Below, piece after piece: positions 17,105 to 25,071 of a DNA stretch of 64,000 nucleotides. Origin of the DNA: Paenisporosarcina quisquiliarum_A (GTDB lineage: Bacteria > Bacillota > Bacilli > Bacillales_A > Planococcaceae). The notes beneath the pieces are model-generated. The model did not search any database. It was given only the letters and a program-made list of their open reading frames with translations, and was not told the origin of the DNA. The DNA is taken from the NCBI RefSeq assembly GCF_043641925.1, contig NZ_JBHZRU010000022.1, forward strand, positions 1 to 64,000, in the 5' to 3' direction. Each line of letters begins with the position of its first letter. Within the stretch, counting starts at the first letter, position 1. Made by a program: the position numbers and the translations under genes.

Positions 17105-17776
17105 TCACTTATTATTACGTTTCATTAACCAAGAAACTAATAACATCAATCCCCCAGCTCCAAGAGATGCAGACGCTGGAAATTCAAATGAAGGACCAAA
17201 ATCAGGTATGAACATATTTGCTGCGATAATCACTGCAAAACTGACTGCACCGAATAATCCAGCTTTTATCATGTCCATCTTGCCATTCGCATTTTCATTA
17301 AATACAGACCTGCGAATTAAACCAAAAATAAGTTTCACGCCAATGACAACACTTAGCCCAATTAGAGCTAAAATAATCAGAGTAGGAATCATATAAACAG
17401 TTGTGCTCACTGTGGTAAACGATGTAAAGAGAAGTAATATTAATCCTCTACTAACTAAAAACCATCCCATTAATGTAAAGGCAAGTTGGCCAATGAATTT
17501 TACCATATCACGCTTTTCTTCTTGGGGTAGCTGTTCAATCAGGTCATCTGCATAACTTTTCGGGTCATGACCAAATACTTCAGCCGCCGTTTTCCCCTCT
17601 TTTTGTGCTGCGATCATATGATCTAGCATTTCCATCAACACTTCTTCTGTATGCTGTTCTGATAGTGTTAGGTCTGTACGCAAATACACAACCATGCTCG
17701 TATAATACTTCTCATTTTCTTCATTTAACAATTTTCTTTTTTCATTGTTTTGTTGAATTAATTCATTTAAATTCAT
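17105..17776 (-). CDS. DUF1129/HAAS-type membrane protein
   Basis: 223-aa protein: a helical N-terminal cytoplasmic region with the HAAS/DUF1129 pattern (YYTSMVVYLRTDL ... EVLMEMLDHMIAAQKEGKTA ... DLIEQLPQ), then about four to five membrane helices and a short basic tail (LMKRNNK). It overlaps the upstream PadR gene by 14 bases. PadR plus a membrane protein of this type is a recurrent pair, probably a signalling or envelope-stress unit with PadR as its repressor. Confidence 0.82.
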   Translation of the reverse strand: MNLNELIQQNNEKRKLLNEENEKYYTSMVVYLRTDLTLSEQHTEEVLMEMLDHMIAAQKEGKTAAEVFGHDPKSYADDLIEQLPQEEKRDMVKFIGQLAFTLMGWFLVSRGLILLLFTSFTTVSTTVYMIPTLIILALIGLSVVIGVKLIFGLIRRSVFNENANGKMDMIKAGLFGAVSFAVIIAANMFIPDFGPSFEFPASASLGAGGLMLLVSWLMKRNNK

Positions 17777-18104
17777 TTGGATCTCCCTTCATTAATAAAG
17801 CGTTAATCGGCACAGATAGTTGCTGCCACTCGTTTGTAATGATTTCGAGTGCTTGAATACCGTTTTGCGTAAGAGAATAATATTTACGGTTTGGACCAGA
17901 TTCAGATGGTCGCATTTCACCATAAATTAAATCATTCTTTTGCAACCGCAATAGAACAGGGTAAACTGTTCCCTCACTCACATCTGGTAACCCCACTAAT
18001 TGCAGTTTCTTTGAGAGTTCATACCCATAAACGGGTTCTTTCGAGATAACTGCCAGTACGCATCCATCCAAAATTCCTTTTAGCAATTGACTACGAATCG
18101 ACAT
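17763..18104 (-). CDS. PadR family transcriptional regulator
   Basis: 113-aa winged-helix repressor. The PadR core is complete: GILDGCVLAVISKEPVYGYE, then SEGTVYPVLLRLQKNDLI, and the wing SGPNRKYYSLTQNGI. It is short, so it belongs to the subfamily with a minimal C-terminal dimer helix. It heads an operon with the DUF1129 protein. Two inverted repeats directly upstream are candidate autoregulatory operators. Confidence 0.93.
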   Translation of the reverse strand: MSIRSQLLKGILDGCVLAVISKEPVYGYELSKKLQLVGLPDVSEGTVYPVLLRLQKNDLIYGEMRPSESGPNRKYYSLTQNGIQALEIITNEWQQLSVPINALLMKGDPNEFK

Positions 18105-18123
18105 AAAACCACCAAGCTCTCAG

Positions 18124-18166
18124 TGTATTGTAATACAAGGTAGCAGATATAAATTCAACTACCTTG
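18124..18166 (-). promoter_or_regulatory. Candidate PadR operator
   Basis: TGTATTGTAATACA (18124-18137) is an inverted repeat with a two-base centre, overlapped by CAAGGTAG (18136-18143) pairing with CTACCTTG (18159-18166). Both lie 20-60 bases upstream of the padR start, the usual place for PadR autoregulation. Binding is inferred. Confidence 0.6.
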
Positions 18167-18244
18167 TTTTGCAAAGTAGTTACTTGAAGTATAGATTAAT
18201 ATTTTATTTCAGTCAAACATATAGTTTAAAAAGGAGTTGTAGAT

Positions 18245-18556
18245 ATGACCGAACCCATTCATATAATGATATTGATACTTCAAGTACTCATCCCATTAAT
18301 TATTTCCTTAATTCTCTTTTCAAGTACACTAAAAACTAGATGGCGATGGTTAATTGCGATTCTATTATTTTTAATGATTAGTAGTCCACTTTCTTACGCA
18401 CTCATTTATACGTATTTCAATTTTCCGCGTCAAGCAAATATTAGTGTTGGGTCTATTACCCTCTTCGTTTGGTCCAGTGCACTCGTTCTTGGGATTATCG
18501 CGATTATCCGAATAGCTTTTATAATTAAATTAGTAAAAAAAGAAACAACGAGATAA
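18245..18556 (+). CDS. Small membrane protein of unknown function
   Basis: 103-aa protein with three hydrophobic helices (IMILILQVLIPLIISLILFS; WLIAILLFLMISSPLSYALI; LFVWSSALVLGIIAIIRIAF) and a basic C-terminus (KLVKKETTR). A clear AAAAGGAGTTG ribosome site precedes ATG 18245. It is divergent from padR across the operator region, so the regulator may control it as well. Family not recognised. Confidence 0.7.
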   Translation: MTEPIHIMILILQVLIPLIISLILFSSTLKTRWRWLIAILLFLMISSPLSYALIYTYFNFPRQANISVGSITLFVWSSALVLGIIAIIRIAFIIKLVKKETTR

Positions 18557-18576
18557 TGAATCTCGTTGTTTTTTAT
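18544..18576 (+). terminator. Terminator of the small membrane protein gene
   Basis: AACAACGAGATAATGAATCTCGTTGTT stem and T run, overlapping the stop codon of the gene. Confidence 0.8.
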
Positions 18577-18624
18577 GTGTTATTAGATTATTATTCCTTT
18601 GATTTCTTTACTATATATGGAGCA

Positions 18625-18790
18625 ATATGATTTCTTTGGCATAGCGGGACTGCTGAGACCCCGTAGAATACGTCTTTTGCAAAAGTCGTTTTCCACAAAG
18701 TAAGCGTAGAGATGCAATGCACTTTAATGTTTCGAAGCTAGCGCAGCGATGCAGAAACAGAAACAGGAGCACTGTTAAGAAATCGTAACA
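18625..18790. repeat. Probable decayed intergenic repeat
   Basis: The stretch with GCATAGCGGGACTGCTGAGACCCCG and later GCTAGCGCAGCGATGCAG resembles GC-rich dispersed repeats of Bacillales intergenic regions but matches none of the other copies in this window well. No gene is seen in 18577-18918. Confidence 0.35.
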
Positions 18791-18918
18791 GTTATACGGA
18801 ATATCACTGCAACATTTTACAATGCTAAAATTCAAACGAGCGAAAACTTATTTATGTTACTACGGGTAGATAAAATAAGAACTAAGATAGTTAGATCTTG
18901 GAAAGGAGTGAGTACTGG

Positions 18919-19455
18919 TTGTTTCAAAGTAAATGGATTAAACAAATTCAAGCAGACAATCAAGAAGCATTTCGACAATTTTATGAAGCTTATTCGGAAT
19001 ATGCGATTCGAACAGCTTCTGCCATCACGCGAAATCGTGAAATGGCCAAAGACGCAGTCCAGGAAACATTCATACGAGTGTATCGGAATATCGGGAAATA
19101 TAATCCTACACTTCCGTTTAATTCTTGGTTTTATCGGATTCTAACTAATGAATGCTTACGAATACTGAAAAAAAATTCAATGTACTCAAAGTTTGAACAT
19201 CCTAACCTTGAAAACGAACCATCTAATGAGAATAAACCTATCCCTCAAACTTCTGATTTATATGAAGAAATACAAGAACTAGATGATGCCTTTCGAATTC
19301 CTCTCATCTTAAAATATTTGAAGGGATTTTCAGAAAAAGAAATAGCGGAAATTCTTGAACTGAATCAAAATACAGTCAAGTCAAGGTTGTTTCAAGGTAG
19401 AAAACGACTAAAAAATCAGTTGGATTCAACCGAAAAGGAGGATGAGACTTTGTGA
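18919..19455 (+). CDS. ECF-type RNA polymerase sigma factor
   Basis: 178-aa sigma-70 family extracytoplasmic function factor. Region 2 reads FRQFYEAYSEYAIRTASAIT ... AKDAVQETFIRVYRNIGKY, and region 4 reads YLKGFSEKEIAEILELNQNT. TTG 18919 is chosen because AAAGGAGTGAG stands eight bases upstream; an earlier TTG would overlap that site. Its stop overlaps the GTG start of the anti-sigma gene (GTGA), so the pair is translationally coupled. Confidence 0.92.
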   Translation: MFQSKWIKQIQADNQEAFRQFYEAYSEYAIRTASAITRNREMAKDAVQETFIRVYRNIGKYNPTLPFNSWFYRILTNECLRILKKNSMYSKFEHPNLENEPSNENKPIPQTSDLYEEIQELDDAFRIPLILKYLKGFSEKEIAEILELNQNTVKSRLFQGRKRLKNQLDSTEKEDETL

Positions 19456-20198
19456 GTAATTTTGACAAACGCGTAAAAGAAGAACTTCATGTACGAACAG
19501 AAAAACATATTCAAAAGATGAAGGGTGAAATATGGAACGAACTTGAACAAGAATTATTTACAAATAACAAAGGGGAGAGTAATAAGTTGAAAAAAAGAAA
19601 AAAAGGGAAAGCAATCGTCTGGTTGATTGCTTCGGCGGCGTTACTTTTAATGCTCAGTTTGCAAAGTGAAACGGGGCAGGCTTTGAAAAGCGAAATCAAA
19701 GACTTATTTATTCCCGAGAAAGAAGTCATTCAAAACATTGAAGGGAACGATGAAAAAATAGAAGTTCAGTTAAACGAAGGATCCGACTCTGAATATGTGA
19801 TATATGTTGATGAAGAACGATATAAATTAACTAAAGGGGAAGAATCTGATATGATTTCAAGCATTATTCCCCCCCCAGAAAATTTCCCTGAAGTTACGAT
19901 GGAAATTAAACAAGTCGTAGATGAAAAACCTGAAAACTTAATAAAAAAAATCGAAGCTGAGTTAAAAAAAGAGTATCCTGAGCTACGAGCTATAGAAGAA
20001 GTAACTGAACCTGTTACCGGATATTTATTACACGGAGCAGGTGGTCATGAACCTGATAGTAATATCGTCCATACGTACGTGATAAGCAATGGAAAAGAAG
20101 GAAGCTTCGTTATTATGCAAAAATACTTCTTACTAGCAGCAGAAGGACATGGAGCGCGATTCCACCGTATGCTGGAAACCTTTGAAATCATTGAATGA
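19452..20198 (+). CDS. Putative membrane anti-sigma factor
   Basis: 248-aa protein overlapping the ECF sigma gene by four bases. A cytoplasmic helical ~50 residues (KRVKEELHVRTEKHIQKMKG) precede one membrane helix (AIVWLIASAALLLMLSL). An extracellular domain then holds an acidic mid-part and DEKPENLIKKIEAELKKEYP. No zinc-binding ZAS motif is seen. The role as anti-sigma factor follows from architecture and position; the stimulus is unknown. Confidence 0.75.
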   Translation: MSNFDKRVKEELHVRTEKHIQKMKGEIWNELEQELFTNNKGESNKLKKRKKGKAIVWLIASAALLLMLSLQSETGQALKSEIKDLFIPEKEVIQNIEGNDEKIEVQLNEGSDSEYVIYVDEERYKLTKGEESDMISSIIPPPENFPEVTMEIKQVVDEKPENLIKKIEAELKKEYPELRAIEEVTEPVTGYLLHGAGGHEPDSNIVHTYVISNGKEGSFVIMQKYFLLAAEGHGARFHRMLETFEIIE

Positions 20199-20202
20199 AC
20201 AA

Positions 20203-20240
20203 AAATGAGGAACCAAAACTACAAGGTTCCTCATTTTCTT
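20203..20240. terminator. Bidirectional terminator
   Basis: AATGAGGAACC and GGTTCCTCATT pair between the convergent anti-sigma and GNAT genes, with a T-rich tail. Confidence 0.85.
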
Positions 20241-20245
20241 TATAT

Positions 20246-20692
20246 CTATCCTAACTTCATCACATGTGTGATATGTGGTGCATCATGTGTTTCTTCGAAT
20301 CCATTCGCTCTATAAAAGGCATCGGCTTTTGCCGACTCTGTCTTACAGGTAATTTCTTTAAAGTTTTCACTTGCATGGTTTTTTAATTCAGAAAGCAATT
20401 GTGAGCCTACGCCTTGTCTTCTAACACTTTGCAACGTATAGAACCTCTTTAAACGTGCTGTATCATTACTTTCATAAGGATTTTGACTAATACCACCAAT
20501 AGCTACTAATTTATCTGGACCTTCCCATACGCCATAAAGAGCTTCACCTTCTTTACTGAACGTATTCGTTCCGTCTTCGTAATCATTTACTAACCGAGTT
20601 AAGAACCGGTAACCCTCTTCTTCACTTTCCGCTACCAACTGTGATACATCGACTTTCTTCAAATCTTCTATACGTTGAACTTTAAATGTCAT
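20246..20692 (-). CDS. GNAT family N-acetyltransferase
   Basis: 148-aa single-domain acetyltransferase. Motif A is RLKRFYTLQSVRRQGVGSQL and motif B is KADAFYRANGFEE. Length and order fit the family. ATG 20692 follows GAGGAGGAAC. Substrate unknown. It is alone between two terminators. Confidence 0.88.
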   Translation of the reverse strand: MTFKVQRIEDLKKVDVSQLVAESEEEGYRFLTRLVNDYEDGTNTFSKEGEALYGVWEGPDKLVAIGGISQNPYESNDTARLKRFYTLQSVRRQGVGSQLLSELKNHASENFKEITCKTESAKADAFYRANGFEETHDAPHITHVMKLG

Positions 20693-20805
20693 TAGAGTTC
20701 CTCCTCTTTCATCAGCATTTTCTTAGTCTTACTCTATGTTTATTCGATAAAGACAAGCTTAATCCCTTTATTTTTTAAATTTTCAATCAATAATATCGAA
20801 AAAGA

Positions 20806-20830
20806 AAAGCTGACCGTTAAGTCAGCTTTT
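20806..20830 (-). terminator. Terminator of the GIY-YIG gene
   Basis: AAAAGCTGAC CGTTAA GTCAGCTTTT stem, at the stop of the minus-strand gene. Confidence 0.8.
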
Positions 20831-20832
20831 CA

Positions 20833-21210
20833 TCATTGATGAACAAATTTCTTATCTACATTATACTTCGCTACCAGTTTGTTAATCGCATACGTTTCGT
20901 AAATTTCACGATCTAGTGCGTCATCCACGAAAAAGATTTCGATTTTTACTACTTCCTCACGATGATTTTTTATCGGAGAAACATTGTCTTCGAAATGTTT
21001 TTTCACACGTTGTCTTAACTTACGTGCTTTTCCTACAAATAGTAACTCATTTTCTCTGTTGAAGAACATAATGAGTCCACCTTTGTCGCGTGGAATTTGA
21101 TGAAAATCAATAAATCCATAAACTGATGGGATTTCTACTTCATTTTCTTTCACTACTTGTGTACGTTGTCTAATTACTAAATCTGGTTTTGGCAATTCGA
21201 TCTTAATCAT
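20833..21210 (-). CDS. GIY-YIG nuclease family protein
   Basis: 125-aa protein with a GIY-YIG fold in its central part. The first motif reads GLIMFFN instead of GIYxI, the second is LLFVGKARKLRQRVKKHF (YIG replaced by FVG), and the acidic helix residue lies in DREIYETYAINKLVAKYN. The layout resembles the N-terminal UvrC-type domain but with changed signature tyrosines. Family membership is clear; nuclease activity is not assured. Single gene. Confidence 0.8.
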   Translation of the reverse strand: MIKIELPKPDLVIRQRTQVVKENEVEIPSVYGFIDFHQIPRDKGGLIMFFNRENELLFVGKARKLRQRVKKHFEDNVSPIKNHREEVVKIEIFFVDDALDREIYETYAINKLVAKYNVDKKFVHQ

Positions 21211-21312
21211 ATTCAGTCACGTCCTCGCTATATCTAGACTGTTATATTATCATATTTACGGCATAAAATCTAATTTCACTTAGCGAGTCATTGAATACCG
21301 GATAGAATTGTT

Positions 21313-22128
21313 CTATCTAACACTTTCAATAGCTTGTCGTACGCTCGCAAAAGTATGGAATGAGGAAAAATCTATCCCTGCTTGAACAACTGCCATTGAT
21401 AGGTTGGGACGAATTCCTGTAAATAATACGTGTATGCCTAAAAGTTGCAATACGTTGTGAATTGTAAAGACGTGATGGGCAACCTCTTGATCAATCGTCA
21501 AGATACCAGAAAAATCAATGATCAAATGTTCCACTTCAAGAGTTGGAATGGTCGGTATTACATTATTCAATAAATGCTGAACACGTTGTTGATCGATAAT
21601 ACCGATCAATGGTAAAACCGCAATTCCTTCTTGAACCGGCACAATCGGTGCAGAAAGTTCATTAATTTCTTTTTGACGGTCATACATTAAGCCATCACGG
21701 TATGCTTCATAAGCAAAAATCGTTTCAATCATGCTAACATCCATCAGGTAACTAACACGGTTGTTAATGGTTACAACATCTTCAGTCGATAATTCGTGGT
21801 CAATTGAAATTTGAGTGATTCTCTTTAAAAATTTCAAGCGATTTTCAGCATATGGTTTAATTAGCGCGGAAAGTTGTGACAACAATTTAGCTTGTTCCTC
21901 GCCATATTTTTTACTCCACTCTATTAGTTCTTCTGCAGCAACTTCATCACTTTCTTTAAATGATTCTGCTAATAAAATAAGAAATTCTGCATTCGATTTC
22001 ACTGAAAGTTGAATTAAATCTTCAGTAATTTCAATTTCGACAGTCGCCAAACTTTCCTCAACCATTTCTCGAGAAATTTCTTCAGCATGGTTTATTAAAT
22101 ATGTACCTACACGGTTAATTGCTTCCAT
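21313..22128 (-). CDS. RsbR-family stressosome protein lacking both phospho-threonines
   Basis: 271-aa protein with an all-helical globin-like N-terminal domain (residues ~1-150) and a C-terminal STAS domain (HLIIDFSGILTIDQEVAHHV ... LFTGIRPNLSMAVVQAGIDF). This is the RsbR layout of stressosome sensors controlling sigma-B. In RsbRA the kinase RsbT phosphorylates two STAS threonines, in VVDT and AGIRPEIAQT. Here those positions align with glutamine (IDQE) and alanine (LSMAV). The protein may therefore be a constitutive scaffold or regulated only through its sensor domain. Monocistronic. Confidence 0.85.
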   Translation of the reverse strand: MEAINRVGTYLINHAEEISREMVEESLATVEIEITEDLIQLSVKSNAEFLILLAESFKESDEVAAEELIEWSKKYGEEQAKLLSQLSALIKPYAENRLKFLKRITQISIDHELSTEDVVTINNRVSYLMDVSMIETIFAYEAYRDGLMYDRQKEINELSAPIVPVQEGIAVLPLIGIIDQQRVQHLLNNVIPTIPTLEVEHLIIDFSGILTIDQEVAHHVFTIHNVLQLLGIHVLFTGIRPNLSMAVVQAGIDFSSFHTFASVRQAIESVR

Positions 22129-22244
22129 CGTTCACACGTCCTCATCTTAATGTCCAAGTCTATCAAGCTTCTAAATGGATTCTACTATAAAACGCAGCAA
22201 TAAACACGAATATTCAATAATTTCCTAAAAAAATAAACAAAACC

Positions 22245-22277
22245 CACTCATTTTTAGAAAAGAGTGGGTTCTATTGC
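22245..22277 (-). terminator. Terminator of ytxJ
   Basis: AACCCACTC and GAGTGGGTT pair around ATTTTTAGAAAA at the 3' end of the minus-strand ytxJ. Confidence 0.75.
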
Positions 22278-22278
22278 A

Positions 22279-22623
22279 CTATTTTGATTGATAATTTTCA
22301 ATCGCTTGTCCGATTTTGGTTTCAGTTATATTCCAATGAGATTCGTGCCAAACCGGCTTTTCATCTGAAATTAAAAAGATTTGTGGCGATTTATGTTGAA
22401 CACCTAAATTACTTTCGATTTCATTCGATACGGATCTGCTTTCAATAACTTTTACAAGGTACGTTTCCACGTCGGATTTAAAAGACGTAAATTCTCGATA
22501 AGCAGCTGCACTCACTGGACAAGTTGTACTGTGTTTGAAGATTAGTACGGGTTGTTCTTTAGATTTCTGTAATACTTTTTCCCATTCAGGTAAAGTAGAA
22601 ATTTCTGTATATGTCGACATCAT
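22279..22623 (-). CDS. ytxJ: Bacillithiol-system redox protein YtxJ
   Basis: 114-aa thioredoxin-fold protein. The monothiol-type site is FKHSTTCPVSAAAYREF with a single cysteine (TCPVS) and a later cis-proline segment (VQHKSPQIFLI). This matches YtxJ, a monothiol bacilliredoxin-like protein of bacillithiol-making Bacillales. A tandem ATG at 22623/22620 follows GAGGAAAGGG; upstream in-frame starts lack such a site. It would take part in removing bacillithiol from protein thiols. Confidence 0.87.
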   Translation of the reverse strand: MMSTYTEISTLPEWEKVLQKSKEQPVLIFKHSTTCPVSAAAYREFTSFKSDVETYLVKVIESRSVSNEIESNLGVQHKSPQIFLISDEKPVWHESHWNITETKIGQAIENYQSK

Positions 22624-22769
22624 AAAACACCCTTTCCTCATTATTTCAACCATTATCTCAATGAACGCACGAATACGCACGTATCTTGCCTTTTTATTTG
22701 GTTTATAAGCACGGTTTTTCGGCTATAAAGGAGGAAAACAAATACACAAAAAAGAAGGAGGAAACAGCA

Positions 22770-22904
22770 TTGTCAAAAGATATGACAAGAAAAGAAGTGA
22801 TCGAAAAAGTCGCAACTTCTCTAGGCGTAGAAGATTATACCGAAGTAGATCTCGAGAATGAATTCAATGATGATGTCGATGACAAAATAGAAAATGAGAT
22901 CTAG
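22770..22904 (+). CDS. Small acidic protein of unknown function
   Basis: 44-45 residues starting at TTG 22770, with AAGAAGGAGGAA directly upstream, an exceptionally strong ribosome site. The protein is SKDMTRKEVIEKVATSLGVE followed by a very acidic tail rich in D and E (NEFNDDVDDKIENEI). The frame extends upstream, but only this start has a proper site. No family recognised. Confidence 0.55.
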   Translation: MSKDMTRKEVIEKVATSLGVEDYTEVDLENEFNDDVDDKIENEI

Positions 22905-22936
22905 TTAGTAAAATACTGCTCGCAACCACGTATTAA

Positions 22937-23134
22937 ATAAGCCAAGCCGTTGGTGCCTTAAACCTGACGTATCAGTACAACGGCGAGCCGCTTCCAGACA
23001 CCATCAGTATTGGTGCCATTCATTGCAAACGATCTCAACTAAATCGAATTTTAGACATGTACGTTATGGCAGACGATGAGTTGTATCAAGCAAAAAACAA
23101 CGGACGCAACCGTGTTGAACTTCGCGTTTTATGA
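22937..23134 (+). pseudogene. C-terminal remnant of a GGDEF diguanylate cyclase
   Basis: An open stretch without start codon reads VGALNLTYQYNGEPLPDTIS, then SIGAIHCK and MADDELYQAKNNGRNRVEL before a TGA. These are the last ~60 residues of a GGDEF domain (the xSxGxA strand and the ADxALYxAKxxGRNxV end). The catalytic GGDEF motif is absent, so this is a dead fragment. It is the only other c-di-GMP-related sequence in the window besides the riboswitch. Confidence 0.8.
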
Positions 23135-23151
23135 ACGCGAACCACAAAAAT

Positions 23152-23190
23152 AAAGATGACGCCGATATCGTGTTGGCGTCATCTTTATTT
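23152..23190 (-). terminator. Bidirectional hairpin downstream of the alpha-E/transglutaminase gene
   Basis: AAGATGACGCC and GGCGTCATCTT pair with a T-rich tail, just beyond the minus-strand stop at 23194. Confidence 0.85.
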
Positions 23191-23193
23191 ATT

Positions 23194-25071
23194 TCATTGA
23201 TCGATTAAGCTAACTGAAACTTTCACGTCGAGTTTATGATTTCCTCCACGGTAAATACCTTGAACAGGGCTTACATCCACATAGTCGCGTCCTACTCCAA
23301 CACGAATGTGATTTTCTAAAGCTTCTACATTGTTCGTTGGGTCTAAACCTACCCAACCAATCCCTGGGACCATAACTTCTACCCATGCATGGCTAGCTGC
23401 ATCACCAATTAATGCTGAATTTTCTCCTACATATAAATATCCGCTAACATATCTTGCTGGAATAGATCTTGATCGAAGAATCCCCAACATGACATGGGTA
23501 ATGTCTTGGCAAACTCCTTTTTTCAAATCAAAAGACTCCGAAGCTTTTGTCGTGACATCAGTTGAAGAACCATCGTACGTAAAGTGATTATGCAAGTAAC
23601 CCATTACATTAATTGCGTATTGAACTGGGTTAAGCATTTCACCGATTTCTGAGTCAACCTTATTCATTTGTTCTGCAGTCAAAAATGTATAGGCTGTGTT
23701 GCTTAAATAAGCTAAATAATGATCATGGAACAAAGTAGAATGGAAAATCTCTCTCATTTCAGGTGAATAATCGATTCGGTGAATGAAAGGACTTTTTTGA
23801 ATGCTGACGACTGAAGTTGCTTTTACTTCTAAATGATCATGCTGATTGGCAATGAAAAATGACTCCACACTATTTCCCCAAAGATCGGTATGTTCTTTCG
23901 TTAAGGAAACTGGTGTAATTTCAGCACGATATGAGAGCAATCGTTGACACTCATCAGTTCTCGGTTTTAAGCGTATTGAATTCATACTTTGATCAACCAT
24001 CGTATCATATTGGAAAATATTTGTGTGTTCAATTTTGTATTTCATAGACGATTTCCTTTCAACGAGCTGTGGTAAATCTTGTTCTGCATTCTGAATTTGA
24101 ATTTGTGCAGATTCTGGCTCAATTAAATAATACGTCTTTGAAAAAATTTGTCCAATCTCATTACACTTATTTTGGAATTGATTTAAAAACGATAACATAC
24201 CATCCGAATTAACTTCTTTTATTGTCATGACATCAAAGTCGTTCAGTAATTCATTCAACGCACTGTAAAGTTTTTCAGAATAAGGAGCAACTTTTGCGTT
24301 TTCAAGCGCATCGATTGCTGAGCGCACATGGTCCATATTGTAACGAATCGATCTTGGGAATGAACCATCCGCTATAAGGAAAGTCAGAATGGTTTTTGGG
24401 TCCATTTTAGGTTGATTCACCTTAAGATAAGCTTCGTACCCATTAACCATTCGTAAAGCAGAAAGCCATGCATAATAGTCTTCACCTTTATACGCCAACT
24501 GGGTTTCGCGGGTATGTTCGCACACCACATTCAATATACGTGCCGTTTTTTCTGCTCGTTCTAACCATTTGCCGATTTTTATCATTCGATACGCTACTCC
24601 ACGAGACATACTAGATTCAACAATACCTTGTGCTGTTAATGAAGCTAGTTTTACTTTACGGAAAAAACTTCTCAAATTCCGGATGGAAAAGGATTCCCTT
24701 TCTGCTTCTACTCCATATAAATAAATATCATTCCAAACTTCAAATAGTTCATTTGGCAAATGATCTCGACTGATGCGTGCATTTTCTCTCGCAATCCGTA
24801 CGCAAGTTAATATGGAATTGGCATTCTTTTCGTCAAAAGCTAAATACCGAATATATGTTTCATCCGATGCTTCTGAGTGTTGGAATGCGCTAAACTCTTT
24901 TTCTGTTGAACATATTTCAAAAAGAATTTCCCATTGCTTTCCTTCAATTGAATCTTCCGAAAATGTTTCAACCATTTGAGTTAATTGGACATCTAAAACT
25001 CGAGTATTCAATTCTGCTCGTTCTATATTACGGGACATCCAATAGAGTGAATCCGCTACTCGACTTAACAT
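23194..25071 (-). CDS. Alpha-E domain / transglutaminase fusion protein
   Basis: 625-aa protein combining two partners that are usually separate. Residues ~1-310 form an alpha-E domain (DUF403; MLSRVADSLYWMSRNIERAE, RGVAYRMIKIGKWLERAEKT). After a linker (LPQLVERKSSMKYKIEHTN) comes a transglutaminase-like protease domain with N-terminal beta segment (SMNSIRLKPRTDECQRL) and catalytic Cys, His and Asp in FDLKKGVCQDITHVML, AASHAWVEVMV and GWVGLDPTNN. ATG 25071 follows GGGGGAGAAG and overlaps the upstream stop (TAATG); an earlier start would extend into that gene. With the ATP-grasp protein it belongs to a predicted peptide-bond forming/cleaving system of unknown substrate. Confidence 0.9.
   Translation of the reverse strand: MLSRVADSLYWMSRNIERAELNTRVLDVQLTQMVETFSEDSIEGKQWEILFEICSTEKEFSAFQHSEASDETYIRYLAFDEKNANSILTCVRIARENARISRDHLPNELFEVWNDIYLYGVEAERESFSIRNLRSFFRKVKLASLTAQGIVESSMSRGVAYRMIKIGKWLERAEKTARILNVVCEHTRETQLAYKGEDYYAWLSALRMVNGYEAYLKVNQPKMDPKTILTFLIADGSFPRSIRYNMDHVRSAIDALENAKVAPYSEKLYSALNELLNDFDVMTIKEVNSDGMLSFLNQFQNKCNEIGQIFSKTYYLIEPESAQIQIQNAEQDLPQLVERKSSMKYKIEHTNIFQYDTMVDQSMNSIRLKPRTDECQRLLSYRAEITPVSLTKEHTDLWGNSVESFFIANQHDHLEVKATSVVSIQKSPFIHRIDYSPEMREIFHSTLFHDHYLAYLSNTAYTFLTAEQMNKVDSEIGEMLNPVQYAINVMGYLHNHFTYDGSSTDVTTKASESFDLKKGVCQDITHVMLGILRSRSIPARYVSGYLYVGENSALIGDAASHAWVEVMVPGIGWVGLDPTNNVEALENHIRVGVGRDYVDVSPVQGIYRGGNHKLDVKVSVSLIDQ

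Noticed and set aside
18854..19144. 96-codon frame overlapping the first ECF sigma gene
   Set aside because: It lies in another frame of the sigma factor gene and shows no protein-like features.
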